This document shows, piece after piece, positions 15,356 to 22,106 of a DNA stretch of 32,844 bases. The stretch's first letter is position 1. Every line of letters starts with the position of its first letter. Source of the stretch: PALSA-505 sp035308365 (lineage in GTDB: Bacteria; Actinomycetota; Actinomycetes; Streptosporangiales; Streptosporangiaceae); assembly GCA_035308365.1 (NCBI GenBank), contig DATGGU010000026.1:1-32844 (forward strand). Reading direction: 5' to 3'. The notes under the pieces are model-generated. The model saw only the letters and a list, made by a program, of their open reading frames with translations, did no database searches and was not told where the DNA came from. A program made the position numbers and the translations under genes.

Positions 15356-16770
15356 GGCTTTGCGTGGGCGGCCGGCCGGTTTGCCACCTCAGCCCCGGCC
15401 GGGGCGCCGCTGGCGTGGATGCCGCGGCGCCTGGGGGGCGCCTCTTCTTCACCCCAGCCGGATCCGGGCTCGGGCGGCGCGGCGCCGATGGCTTTGAGGT
15501 CGGCGCGGCCCGGTCGCCAGCCGCGCCGCCTGCCCCGTGGCAGCACCACCGCGATAGCCACGACCAGGAGAGCGGCCGCCAAGGAGCCGGCCGCGACGCT
15601 CACCGCCACCGTCCTGGTGAACGAATTGGCGCGCGGCACCGCCGGGATGGACACCGGCCGCCCGGTGGCCGGTGCCGGCGTGGTCTGGGACGGGAGCACC
15701 GCGGTGACGGCCTGGACCGGGTTGATGATGCCGGCGCCGCTGTGCGAGCCGATCGCGCCGTCGGCGGTCGCCTCGATCCGGTTCACCACCTGGGCGGCCG
15801 TCCAGGCCGGGAACTTGGACCGGATCAGCGCGGCCTCCCCGGAGACGAACGCCGCCGCGAAGCTCGTGCCGTTGTTGGCCGGGTTGAACTCGCCGCCGGG
15901 GCCGCCGGGCCAGTCGCTGGCGACGCCCACACCTGGAGCGGCCACCGAGATCGGGGTCCCGTTGCCGCCGGAGTAACCGGTCACCGACCCGTTCTGGTCG
16001 GTCGCGGCCACCGAGACGACACCCGGGTAGCTGGCCGGATAGAACGGCCCACCGGAGCAGTACTGGCTCTGCCCGTCGTTGCCGGCCGCGGCGACGACGA
16101 CCGAGTTATGGTTCTGCGCGTAGGCGACCGCGTCGCGCAGGGCGGGCGAATTGACGTTGCTGCAGATCGAGACGTTGATCACGCCAGCATGATGGTCCGC
16201 CGCATAGATGATGCCCTGGGCGAGCAGGCTGGCATATCCGTTGTCGCCGGTGTTGACCTTGATCGACAGAATGTGGGCGGCGGGGGCGACGCCGTAGAAG
16301 GGAACCCCCTGGGCTCGCTCGTCACTGGCCGCGATGATGCTGGCCACCGCCGTGCCGTGACCGACGCAGTCGCCCGGTCCGGTGTTGGTCAGGTCGACCG
16401 GCGTTACCCGGCCACGGCCGGCCAGCTGCCGGGTGTAGTCGACGCCGCTGTCCACGACGGCGACAGTGACCCCCTGGCCGCGGGTCAGTCCCCATACGCT
16501 GCCGAACTGCAGCGCCTGCTGTGCCCACGGCTCAGTGGACAGGTGGGAGAACCCGGGCTGGGGCGAACAGTTCGCGGTCGGCCGGGGCAGCGCCGGATAG
16601 GTCACTGAACCCGCCGGGGGTGGATTGCCCTGCGCCGGTTTTCCATGGCCGGCCAGGGCGGCGGCCCGGCCGGGGACCAGCGCCACCGCCTGGCCGGTGG
16701 CGAGTGCGGCGGGGCCGGCCGCGACGATCGTCAGTGCGCACGCCAGCGCCGCCCTGGTCTTCCCTCGCAC
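15349..16770 (-). CDS. mycP: MycP, membrane-anchored mycosin subtilisin protease
   Basis: A 473-residue mycosin. It has an N-terminal signal peptide (residues 1 to about 30), a subtilisin S8 domain, a proline-rich linker and a C-terminal membrane helix (about 387-410) followed by PRGRRRG on the cytoplasmic side. Catalytic residues: D107 in VVDSGVDY, H138 in VGHGTAVAS, S303 in NGTSFAAAF; oxyanion N231 in AAAGNDGQ. Mycosins cap and stabilise the ESX channel and process some substrates. The GTG start at 16770 follows GGAGG closely (4-nt gap). The SseB-like gene is 42 nt upstream on the same strand, so the two probably share a transcript. Confidence 0.96.
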   Translation of the reverse strand: MRGKTRAALACALTIVAAGPAALATGQAVALVPGRAAALAGHGKPAQGNPPPAGSVTYPALPRPTANCSPQPGFSHLSTEPWAQQALQFGSVWGLTRGQGVTVAVVDSGVDYTRQLAGRGRVTPVDLTNTGPGDCVGHGTAVASIIAASDERAQGVPFYGVAPAAHILSIKVNTGDNGYASLLAQGIIYAADHHAGVINVSICSNVNSPALRDAVAYAQNHNSVVVAAAGNDGQSQYCSGGPFYPASYPGVVSVAATDQNGSVTGYSGGNGTPISVAAPGVGVASDWPGGPGGEFNPANNGTSFAAAFVSGEAALIRSKFPAWTAAQVVNRIEATADGAIGSHSGAGIINPVQAVTAVLPSQTTPAPATGRPVSIPAVPRANSFTRTVAVSVAAGSLAAALLVVAIAVVLPRGRRRGWRPGRADLKAIGAAPPEPGSGWGEEEAPPRRRGIHASGAPAGAEVANRPAAHAKPR

Positions 16771-16812
16771 CCCGCCTCCAGCCGTCGTTGCCCGGTGGAT
16801 GTGCGGACAAGA

Positions 16813-17778
16813 TTAGCCAACCGGGCGGCCATCCACTCCATGACGCCCGCCGCGCTTGACGGCTGGTGCCGGTGGGCGTAAGACCCGCCGGTAGAACGGG
16901 GCGGCGCTGGCGGCCACCGACTCGGCTACCGGGTCCGGCTCGCCGTCACCCGGGAAGGTCACGTCGATCGGGAAGCCCGCGTCCTCGCCGGCCAGCGCCA
17001 CGGCCGCCTCGACCGCGTGCGCCGCCGCGTCCTGCGCCGCCGGGTCGGCCGGGTCGTCCAGGGCGATCGAAATGACCAGTCCCTCGCCCCGGCCCACCAC
17101 CGACAGCCATGCCGTCCGCGCCTCACGGACCTCGGGGACACCCCGCAGCGCGGCGCTGGCCTCGCTGATCAGGCGGGTTGGCTGCTGCGCCGGGACGCTG
17201 ACCCGAATCGAAACGCCACCGGCCTGCCGCCGGACCGCGGCCAGGTAGGCCACCCCAGCCGGGAACACCGGCACGCTGGCCTCCGCGCCCGGGTTGAGCG
17301 CGATGCCGAGGCCGGCCGGCAGGGATCTGGCCAGATCGGCAGCGGGAACGATGACGTGCGGCACGACCGGCGGCACCGCGCCGGGGCCGGGCCGGGCCAC
17401 GTAGGCGGCGAGCTCCCCGGCGGAGGTGAACGCCGGCACGAACTCGCTGCCCAGGTAGGTGACGGTCGGCAGGGTCAGCGAGGACCCGTCCGTCACCCGG
17501 GTCCCATCGTCGGGCAGCGGGACCCACAGCCTGCCCTCGCTCAGCACGTCGAGCAGACCGGGGATCTTGCCGTCGTCCCCGATCGCGGCACGCAGCGCTG
17601 TGGCGACGGCGTCGTCGCTGGCAGTGGCGGCGATATCCTGATGCGCGCCGCCGCGGGCGCGCGGCACGCGCTGGCCGCCGGTGAGCTGACCGGCACTCAG
17701 CTGGCCGGTACTGATCCGGTCGGGGTTCGCTCCTGCCCGGAAGCCAGCCCATGGGCCGGAGCGAGTCGGCATTGTCAT
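16813..17778 (-). CDS. SseB-family protein linked to the ESX locus
   Basis: A 321-residue soluble protein. Its middle (LLDVLSEGRLWVPLPDDG through YLGSEFVPAFTSAGELAAYV) is the SseB N-terminal domain. The C-terminal part (SIRVSVPAQQPTRLISEASAAL...LVISIALDDP) matches the SseB C-terminal alpha/beta domain in layout. SseB was named for enhanced serine sensitivity in E. coli; its biochemical role is unknown. Such genes often accompany actinobacterial ESX loci, so a part in secretion is an inference from position. ATG 17778 has AAGGA 7 nt upstream; ATG 17772 is also in frame. The frame runs much further upstream under the divergent release-factor gene, which is not real coding. It precedes mycP by 42 nt. 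No membrane segment, so it is not EccE. Confidence 0.8.
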   Translation of the reverse strand: MTMPTRSGPWAGFRAGANPDRISTGQLSAGQLTGGQRVPRARGGAHQDIAATASDDAVATALRAAIGDDGKIPGLLDVLSEGRLWVPLPDDGTRVTDGSSLTLPTVTYLGSEFVPAFTSAGELAAYVARPGPGAVPPVVPHVIVPAADLARSLPAGLGIALNPGAEASVPVFPAGVAYLAAVRRQAGGVSIRVSVPAQQPTRLISEASAALRGVPEVREARTAWLSVVGRGEGLVISIALDDPADPAAQDAAAHAVEAAVALAGEDAGFPIDVTFPGDGEPDPVAESVAASAAPFYRRVLRPPAPAVKRGGRHGVDGRPVG

Positions 17779-17911
17779 CGGTATGTCCTTGCCCAGTCGT
17801 GGTCGCTGCCGCGCTGCCGCGGCACTCGAAACCCCCCGTCCGGCCGGGTGGGGCGGGCACACAGCCGGTGGTTTCACGATTCGGATAGTAAACGGTCGGA
17901 GGCGGTGCGTA

Positions 17912-18598
17912 GTGAAGAATCCGGCACGTGGTGGCGGACGATGGGTCGACATCGCCCCGGAAAGGCTCCCGGCCTGGGTGAACGCCTTCGCGGACCGCCA
18001 TCCGGACGTAACGGCGGAAATTACCGGCAGTGACGCGGTGACGTTCTCATCCGCCGACGGGGCCAGCGCGGAATGCCACGTGCCCTTCCCGCCGCTGGAG
18101 CCTGGGATACCGCACGGCCCGCCCACCGCGACCGCCGAATACGCCAGGCTGATCGCCGGGCACGCGCAGGCCGCCAGGACGGTCGGCGTGCTGCTGGTGC
18201 GCCTCGGCGGCTATGCGGCCGGTGTGTTCACCGGCGAACCGCCGCGGCTGGCCGCGTCCAAGGTGGGCTCGCGGCTCGTCCACGGCCGCAGTGCGGCTGG
18301 GGGGAGATCTCAGCACCGGTTCGCCCGGCGCAGGGAGAAGCAGGCGGCCGAGGCCATGTCCGCCGCCGCGGACAATGCCGCCGCGGTGTTCGGGCGGTTC
18401 GGGGACCGGCTCGACGCCGTCGTGCTCGGCGGTGACCGGCGGGCGGTCGCGGCGCTGCGCACCGACACCCGGCTCGGGCCCTACTTCGCGCTGGCCACCG
18501 ACCGTTTTCTCACCGTCCCGGATCCCCGGCTGGCCGTGCTGACCGACACGCCGCGCATGTTCCGTGCGATCAAAGTCCGGCTCACCGAGCCGTCTTGA
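17912..18598 (+). CDS. acVLRF1-type peptidyl-tRNA hydrolase (Vms1-like release factor)
   Basis: A 228-residue protein that I recognise as the actinobacterial Vms1-like release factor 1 family. These proteins resemble the eRF1 catalytic domain and cleave peptidyl-tRNA on stalled or split ribosomes. The key region is GSRLVHGRSAAGGRSQHRF: a flexible Gly-rich loop ending in Gln134, which corresponds to the catalytic glutamine of Vms1/eRF1 proteins. The following basic helix (ARRREKQAAEAM) and LGGDRRAVAAL also fit. GTG 17912 has GGAGG at 17898-17902. The start of the open frame at 17783 would overlap the SseB-like promoter and is rejected. It is divergent from the SseB-like gene and upstream of an ABC-F gene that may act in the same process. 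Confidence 0.85.
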   Translation: MKNPARGGGRWVDIAPERLPAWVNAFADRHPDVTAEITGSDAVTFSSADGASAECHVPFPPLEPGIPHGPPTATAEYARLIAGHAQAARTVGVLLVRLGGYAAGVFTGEPPRLAASKVGSRLVHGRSAAGGRSQHRFARRREKQAAEAMSAAADNAAAVFGRFGDRLDAVVLGGDRRAVAALRTDTRLGPYFALATDRFLTVPDPRLAVLTDTPRMFRAIKVRLTEPS

Positions 18599-18825
18599 GG
18601 GCAAATTTGACGGCGGCAAAAGCGGCGGTGGTCACCGCGAAGGCCGCGATGAGGTAGTGAGGCGGCCGGGCCGCGGCGATGCCACAGGCCCGGCCACCCG
18701 CAAGGGGGCCGATGTGGGCATCGACCACCACCCGAGGGGCCGATGTGGGCATCGACCGCCTTGGAGCGCGGTTGGGGGCGGCGCCACAGCCGGAAAATGG
18801 GCGGAGCCGTGGACAGGCAGTCACG
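18599..18825. other. Intergenic region with 22-nt direct repeat upstream of ABC-F
   Basis: No gene is seen. An identical 22-nt segment occurs at 18705-18726 and 18736-18757 (period 31), containing GATGTGGGCATCGACC. The first copy is preceded by AAG and the second by CGA. These could be tandem binding sites for a regulator or a short duplication. They end about 70 nt before the TATAAT box of the ABC-F gene. Confidence 0.5.
18705..18757 (+). repeat. Two-copy 22-nt direct repeat
   Basis: Copies at 18705-18726 and 18736-18757 are identical over 22 nt and separated by 9 nt (ACCACCCGA). The 31-nt period is close to three helical turns, so proteins bound at both would lie on the same DNA face. Confidence 0.7.
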
Positions 18826-18859
18826 TATAATCGGCGCCATGTTGCCACTCACGGTGTGA
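18826..18859 (+). promoter_or_regulatory. TATAAT box and leaderless mini-ORF ahead of ABC-F
   Basis: A perfect -10 TATAAT lies at 18826-18831. Seven nt later, at the expected transcription start, an ATG (18839) opens a six-codon frame M-L-P-L-T-V ending in TGA (18857-18859). No good -35 is seen 17 nt upstream (GGAGCC). The 101-nt leader then holds CGGACC (18860-18865), complementary to GGTCCG (18897-18902), and a second GTCCGAT copy at 18907-18913. A ribosome-controlled attenuator is possible. Confidence 0.45.
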
Positions 18860-18939
18860 CGGACCGGCCCTGTGCTGGGAGCCGTGCGCCCCACGAGGTC
18901 CGATTTGTCCGATACATCCTGATCTGGAGTGGCACTCAC

Positions 18940-20538
18940 ATGATTACCGCGAAAGACCTTGAGCTGCGTGCTGGCGCACGCCTCCTGTTGCAGGAGGCGA
19001 GCTTCCAGATCGCGCCGGGTGACCGGATCGGCCTGGTCGGCCGGAACGGCGCGGGCAAGACGACACTGGCCCGGGTGCTGGCCGGCGAGGCACAGCCGGC
19101 CGTGGGCAGCGTCCGGCGGTCCGGTACCGTCGGTTACCTGCCGCAGGACCCGCGCACCGGCGACCTGGACGTGCTGGCCATGGACCGCGTGCTGTCCTCC
19201 CGTGGCCTGGACCAGCTGCTGGCCGCGATGCGCGCCGCCGAGGAACAGATGGCCGCGGCCGATCACGAACTGCGCGACGCCGCCGTGCGCAGGTACGGAA
19301 ACCTGGAGGAACGGCTGACCGTCCTCGGCGGGTACGCCGCGCAGGCCGAGGCGGCTTCGCTGGCCGCCAGCCTCGGCCTGCCCGGCCGGGTGCTGGCCCA
19401 GCCGCTGCGCACCCTGTCCGGCGGGCAGCGCAGGCGGGTGGAACTGGCCAGGATCCTGTTCGGCGGCGCGGACACGCTACTGCTCGACGAGCCGACCAAC
19501 CACCTGGACGCCGACTCGGTCGCCTGGCTGCGCGACCACCTCAAGGCCTTCCGCGGCGGGCTCGTGGTGATCAGCCACGACGCCGGTCTCATTGAGGTCG
19601 TGGTCAACAAGGTGTTCTACCTGGACGCGCAGCGGTGCGTCATCGACCAGTACAACCTGGGCTGGCGGGCCTACCTGGCCCAGCGCGAGACCGATGAGGC
19701 CAGGCGCAGGCGGGAGCGGGCAACCAACGAGCGCAAGGCGGCCGCACTGCAGGCTCAGGCGGCCAAGCTGGGCGCCAAGGCGACGAAGGCCACCGCGGCC
19801 AAGGTCATGGCGCGGCGGGCCGAGCGCCTGCTGTCTGTGCTGCCCGCCGAGCAACGCGGCGACAAGGTGGCCAAGCTGCGCTTCCCGGTGCCGGCCCCGT
19901 GCGGGCGCACCCCGCTGACCGCGACCGGGCTGACCAAGTCCTATGGTTCGCTCGAGGTTTTCGCGGGTGTGGATCTGGCTGTGGACGCCGGCAGCCGGGT
20001 GGTGGTGCTCGGCCTCAACGGCGCTGGCAAGACCACACTGCTGCGGCTGCTGGCCGGGATCGACGTGCCGGACGCCGGTGCGGTCAGGCCCGGTCACGGG
20101 CTCAGGCTCGGCTACTACGCGCAGGAGCACGAGACGCTGGACGTGGAGCAGACGGTCCTGGAGAACATGCGCTCGGCCGCCCCCGCGCTCACCGACGCCG
20201 AGCACCGGCGCATCCTCGGTTCGTTCCTGTTTCCCGGGGACGACGTCGAGAAGCTGGCCGGGGTCCTGTCCGGTGGTGAGAAGACCAGGCTCGCCCTGGC
20301 CATCCTCGTGGTGTCGGGCGCGAACGTGCTGCTGCTCGACGAGCCCACCAACAACCTGGACCCGGCGAGCCGGGAGGAGATCCTGGCGGCGCTGCGTGCC
20401 TACCGTGGGGCCATCGTGCTCGTCACGCACGACGAGGGGGCCGTCGAGGCGTTGCAGCCGGAACGGGTGGTACTGCTTCCGGACGGCGTGGAGGACGCCT
20501 GGAGCGACGACCTTTCCGAACTGGTGGCGCTGGCCTAA
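18940..20538 (+). CDS. ABC-F family ATPase (ribosome-associated)
   Basis: A 532-residue protein with two ABC domains and no membrane segment. Domain 1: Walker A GRNGAGKTT (34-42), signature LSGGQRRRVEL, Walker B LLLLDEPTNHLD. Domain 2: Walker A GLNGAGKTT (358-366), signature LSGGEKTRLAL, Walker B LLLDEPTNNLD. The linker between them is basic and helical (ARRRRERATNERKAAAL ... KVMARRAERLLSVL), the ABC-F P-site tRNA interaction element. ABC-F proteins enter the ribosomal E site to rescue stalled translation or protect against antibiotics. I recall the likely M. tuberculosis counterpart, Rv1473, being connected with macrolide tolerance. Start ATG 18940 follows GGAG with a 10-nt gap; the frame is open upstream to 18679 but the TATAAT at 18826 makes that unlikely. 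Confidence 0.93.
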   Translation: MITAKDLELRAGARLLLQEASFQIAPGDRIGLVGRNGAGKTTLARVLAGEAQPAVGSVRRSGTVGYLPQDPRTGDLDVLAMDRVLSSRGLDQLLAAMRAAEEQMAAADHELRDAAVRRYGNLEERLTVLGGYAAQAEAASLAASLGLPGRVLAQPLRTLSGGQRRRVELARILFGGADTLLLDEPTNHLDADSVAWLRDHLKAFRGGLVVISHDAGLIEVVVNKVFYLDAQRCVIDQYNLGWRAYLAQRETDEARRRRERATNERKAAALQAQAAKLGAKATKATAAKVMARRAERLLSVLPAEQRGDKVAKLRFPVPAPCGRTPLTATGLTKSYGSLEVFAGVDLAVDAGSRVVVLGLNGAGKTTLLRLLAGIDVPDAGAVRPGHGLRLGYYAQEHETLDVEQTVLENMRSAAPALTDAEHRRILGSFLFPGDDVEKLAGVLSGGEKTRLALAILVVSGANVLLLDEPTNNLDPASREEILAALRAYRGAIVLVTHDEGAVEALQPERVVLLPDGVEDAWSDDLSELVALA

Positions 20539-20555
20539 ACCGCGGCAAAGGCGGT
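20539..20555 (+). terminator. Small hairpin at the ABC-F stop codon
   Basis: ACCGC (20539-20543), loop GGCAAAG, GCGGT (20551-20555), directly after the TAA. The 5-bp stem is weak alone; it may work with the stronger hairpin 37 nt later. Confidence 0.3.
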
Positions 20556-20591
20556 ACCTGCCGGGTCAGGAATACCCGCACCGGGTCATAA

Positions 20592-20615
20592 CTTGCGCGA
20601 ACTCAGCGGCGCAAG
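20592..20615 (+). terminator. Hairpin downstream of ABC-F
   Basis: CTTGCGC (20592-20598) and GCGCAAG (20609-20615) form a perfect 7-bp stem with a 10-nt loop. It is followed by AAAAT, not a U-tract, on the plus strand. It probably separates ABC-F from the helix-turn-helix gene. Confidence 0.4.
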
Positions 20616-20665
20616 AAAATGACTGATCGTTTGCCCAGATGTGGGTAGCCGATCTAGCTTTGATG

Positions 20666-20702
20666 AGTGATCATGGCGAGAGATGGTGACGCAGCGATCA
20701 CT
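20666..20702. promoter_or_regulatory. Inverted repeat upstream of the HTH gene
   Basis: AGTGATC (20666-20672) and GATCACT (20696-20702) are inverted copies 23 nt apart, just upstream of the GGGAGG site and GTG start at 20723. A weak promoter TTGCCC (20631-20636), 18 nt, TAGCTT (20655-20660) lies before it. This may be an autoregulatory site. Confidence 0.35.
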
Positions 20703-20722
20703 ACTTATCACGGGAGGTACGT

Positions 20723-20944
20723 GTGACCGAGACCCTCAAAAAAGGCACCCGGGTGACCGGCGCTGACCGCACCAAGCTCGCGGCTGATCTCAAGAAAAGG
20801 TATGACGCGGGGGAGAGCATCCGCTCCCTCGCGGCGGCGACCGGCAGGTCGTACGGCTTCGTGCACCGGATTTTGAGCGAAACCGGTGTGTCACTGCGTG
20901 GCCGCGGCGGTGCGACCCGCGGCAAGGCCAAGGCCAGGCACTGA
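20723..20944 (+). CDS. Small helix-turn-helix protein (Rv1473A-like)
   Basis: A 73-residue basic protein with one helix-turn-helix: DLKKRYDAGESIRSLAAATG forms the first helices, and RSYGFVHRILSETGVSLR is the recognition region. The end, RGRGGATRGKAKARH, is a basic tail suited to DNA contact. It belongs to a family I know as widely conserved in actinobacteria and usually found near an ABC-F or echA gene (M. tuberculosis Rv1473A by position). The length is normal. GTG 20723 has GGGAGG with 5-nt spacing. The targets are unknown; the inverted repeat just upstream is a candidate own site. Confidence 0.88.
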   Translation: MTETLKKGTRVTGADRTKLAADLKKRYDAGESIRSLAAATGRSYGFVHRILSETGVSLRGRGGATRGKAKARH

Positions 20945-20995
20945 ACGCCTGCCGGCCGGGACTGGCTACCCGCCACCAGTCAGCCGGATGATCCC

Positions 20996-21889
20996 GTGGC
21001 GCTAGATCCGGCTTACCTGGAATCGGCCGGCCTCCGGCTGGACATCACCACCCAGGAACCCCTCAGCGACGCAGCCAGCAGCACGCAGGCGACGGCAGAG
21101 CCCGCACAGCAAACCGGAGGAACACAAGCAGCCGGAGGGTATGGTTCCGGCGAAACAAGCGCTGCTGCGGGCACGGTCGCGACCGTAACACTGATCCGCC
21201 CCCGCCGTCGGAACGCGATGACCCCGGGCATGTGGCGGGGGCTGGCGGCGATCGGCAGAGAACTCCCTCCGCAGGTGCGCGTGGTAGTGGTCAAGGGCGC
21301 GGGCGAGTCCTTCTCGGCAGGCATCGACCTGCGACTGTTCACCGCGGAGGGGGTGCGGGGCGAGGACCCGCTGCCGGACCTGCGCAGCGAAAGCTTCCCG
21401 GACTGGATCGCCGGCGTGCAAGCCGGATTCACCTGGCTGCGCGACCCGCGGATCATCTCCATAGCGGCCGTCCACGGCCACGCCATCGGCGCCGGCTTCC
21501 AGCTAGCCCTCTCCTGTGACCTACGGGTGTTCGCCGACGATGCCAAGGTCTGCATGAAAGAGCCCGCGCTCGGGCTGGTTCCCGACCTGACCGGCACCAA
21601 GCCCCTGGTCGACCTCGTCGGCCTGCCCCGCGCCCTTGAGGTATGCCTGACCGCCCGGACGATTGAAGCCCGCGAAGCCCGTGAGCTTGGGCTGGCCGAA
21701 ATCGTGGTGCCGGCCGCCGACCTCGACGCCGCCGTGGCGGACCTGACCGCGGCGCTGCTGGCCATCGATCCCGCCACCGCCAGGGCCACCAAGCGGCTGC
21801 TCAGCCTCGCCCCCTCGAACACACTCGAGCAGCAGGCGGCCGCCGAGGCCCGGATCCAGGCGGAATTGCAGCGCGAAAAGTCCGGGTAG
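20996..21889 (+). CDS. Enoyl-CoA hydratase/isomerase family protein
   Basis: A 297-residue crotonase-fold protein. Visible are the RPRRRNAMTPGMW start of the fold, the first oxyanion segment ESFSAGIDLRLF, the second HAIGAGFQLALSCDLRVF, and the C-terminal LEVCLTARTIEAREARELGLAE. Of the two catalytic glutamates of true hydratases (E144 and E164 in the rat enzyme), only the second is kept (E189 in KEPALG); the first is Q169 in GAGFQLAL. It may therefore be an isomerase or have a different activity. Residues from about 18 to 60 are a Thr/Gln/Ala/Gly-rich insert between a conserved start (ALDPAYLESAGLRLD) and the fold. GTG 20996 is chosen because that N-terminus is family-like; no strong SD is seen. 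It matches echA12 of M. tuberculosis by neighbourhood. Confidence 0.88.
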   Translation: MALDPAYLESAGLRLDITTQEPLSDAASSTQATAEPAQQTGGTQAAGGYGSGETSAAAGTVATVTLIRPRRRNAMTPGMWRGLAAIGRELPPQVRVVVVKGAGESFSAGIDLRLFTAEGVRGEDPLPDLRSESFPDWIAGVQAGFTWLRDPRIISIAAVHGHAIGAGFQLALSCDLRVFADDAKVCMKEPALGLVPDLTGTKPLVDLVGLPRALEVCLTARTIEAREARELGLAEIVVPAADLDAAVADLTAALLAIDPATARATKRLLSLAPSNTLEQQAAAEARIQAELQREKSG

Positions 21890-21904
21890 GACCGCACAGT
21901 CGTA

Positions 21905-21956
21905 GGACTTTAGGACGGCGACCCATCGGACCTTGGGCTGGACTGCCGGATAAATG
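21905..21956 (+). promoter_or_regulatory. Candidate promoter with two DevR/DosR-like half-palindromes
   Basis: GGACTTTAGGAC (21905-21916) and CGGACCTTGGGC (21927-21938) resemble the GGGACY-n-GGYCCC boxes bound by DevR/DosR-type response regulators, with GGAC starts 23 nt apart. A TAAATG (21951-21956) could be a -10 whose -35 region is covered by the second box. It lies about 150 nt upstream of the ABC transporter gene. Both boxes are imperfect. Confidence 0.3.
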
Positions 21957-22106
21957 TGGGGCGCAGCCCGGTGGACGTGACATCGTAAGCGGCAGGAGCC
22001 CGGCTGGCTGCCGGTGTTCCGCGGTGGCTGAAAGGCTTGGCCCGCGCCGCGGTTCGCTGTCGGCTGACACGGGAACGAGACCGGACTCGCGGAGGTTTCC
22101 CCCTTC

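Noticed and set aside
14242..16608. Plus-strand 788-codon frame over the eccC end and mycP
   Set aside because: It runs out of frame through eccC and antisense through mycP; no start signal or domain.
16813..18126. Long form of the SseB-like protein starting at 18126
   Set aside because: It would cover the start of the divergent release-factor gene; ATG 17778 has an SD and a family-like N-terminus.
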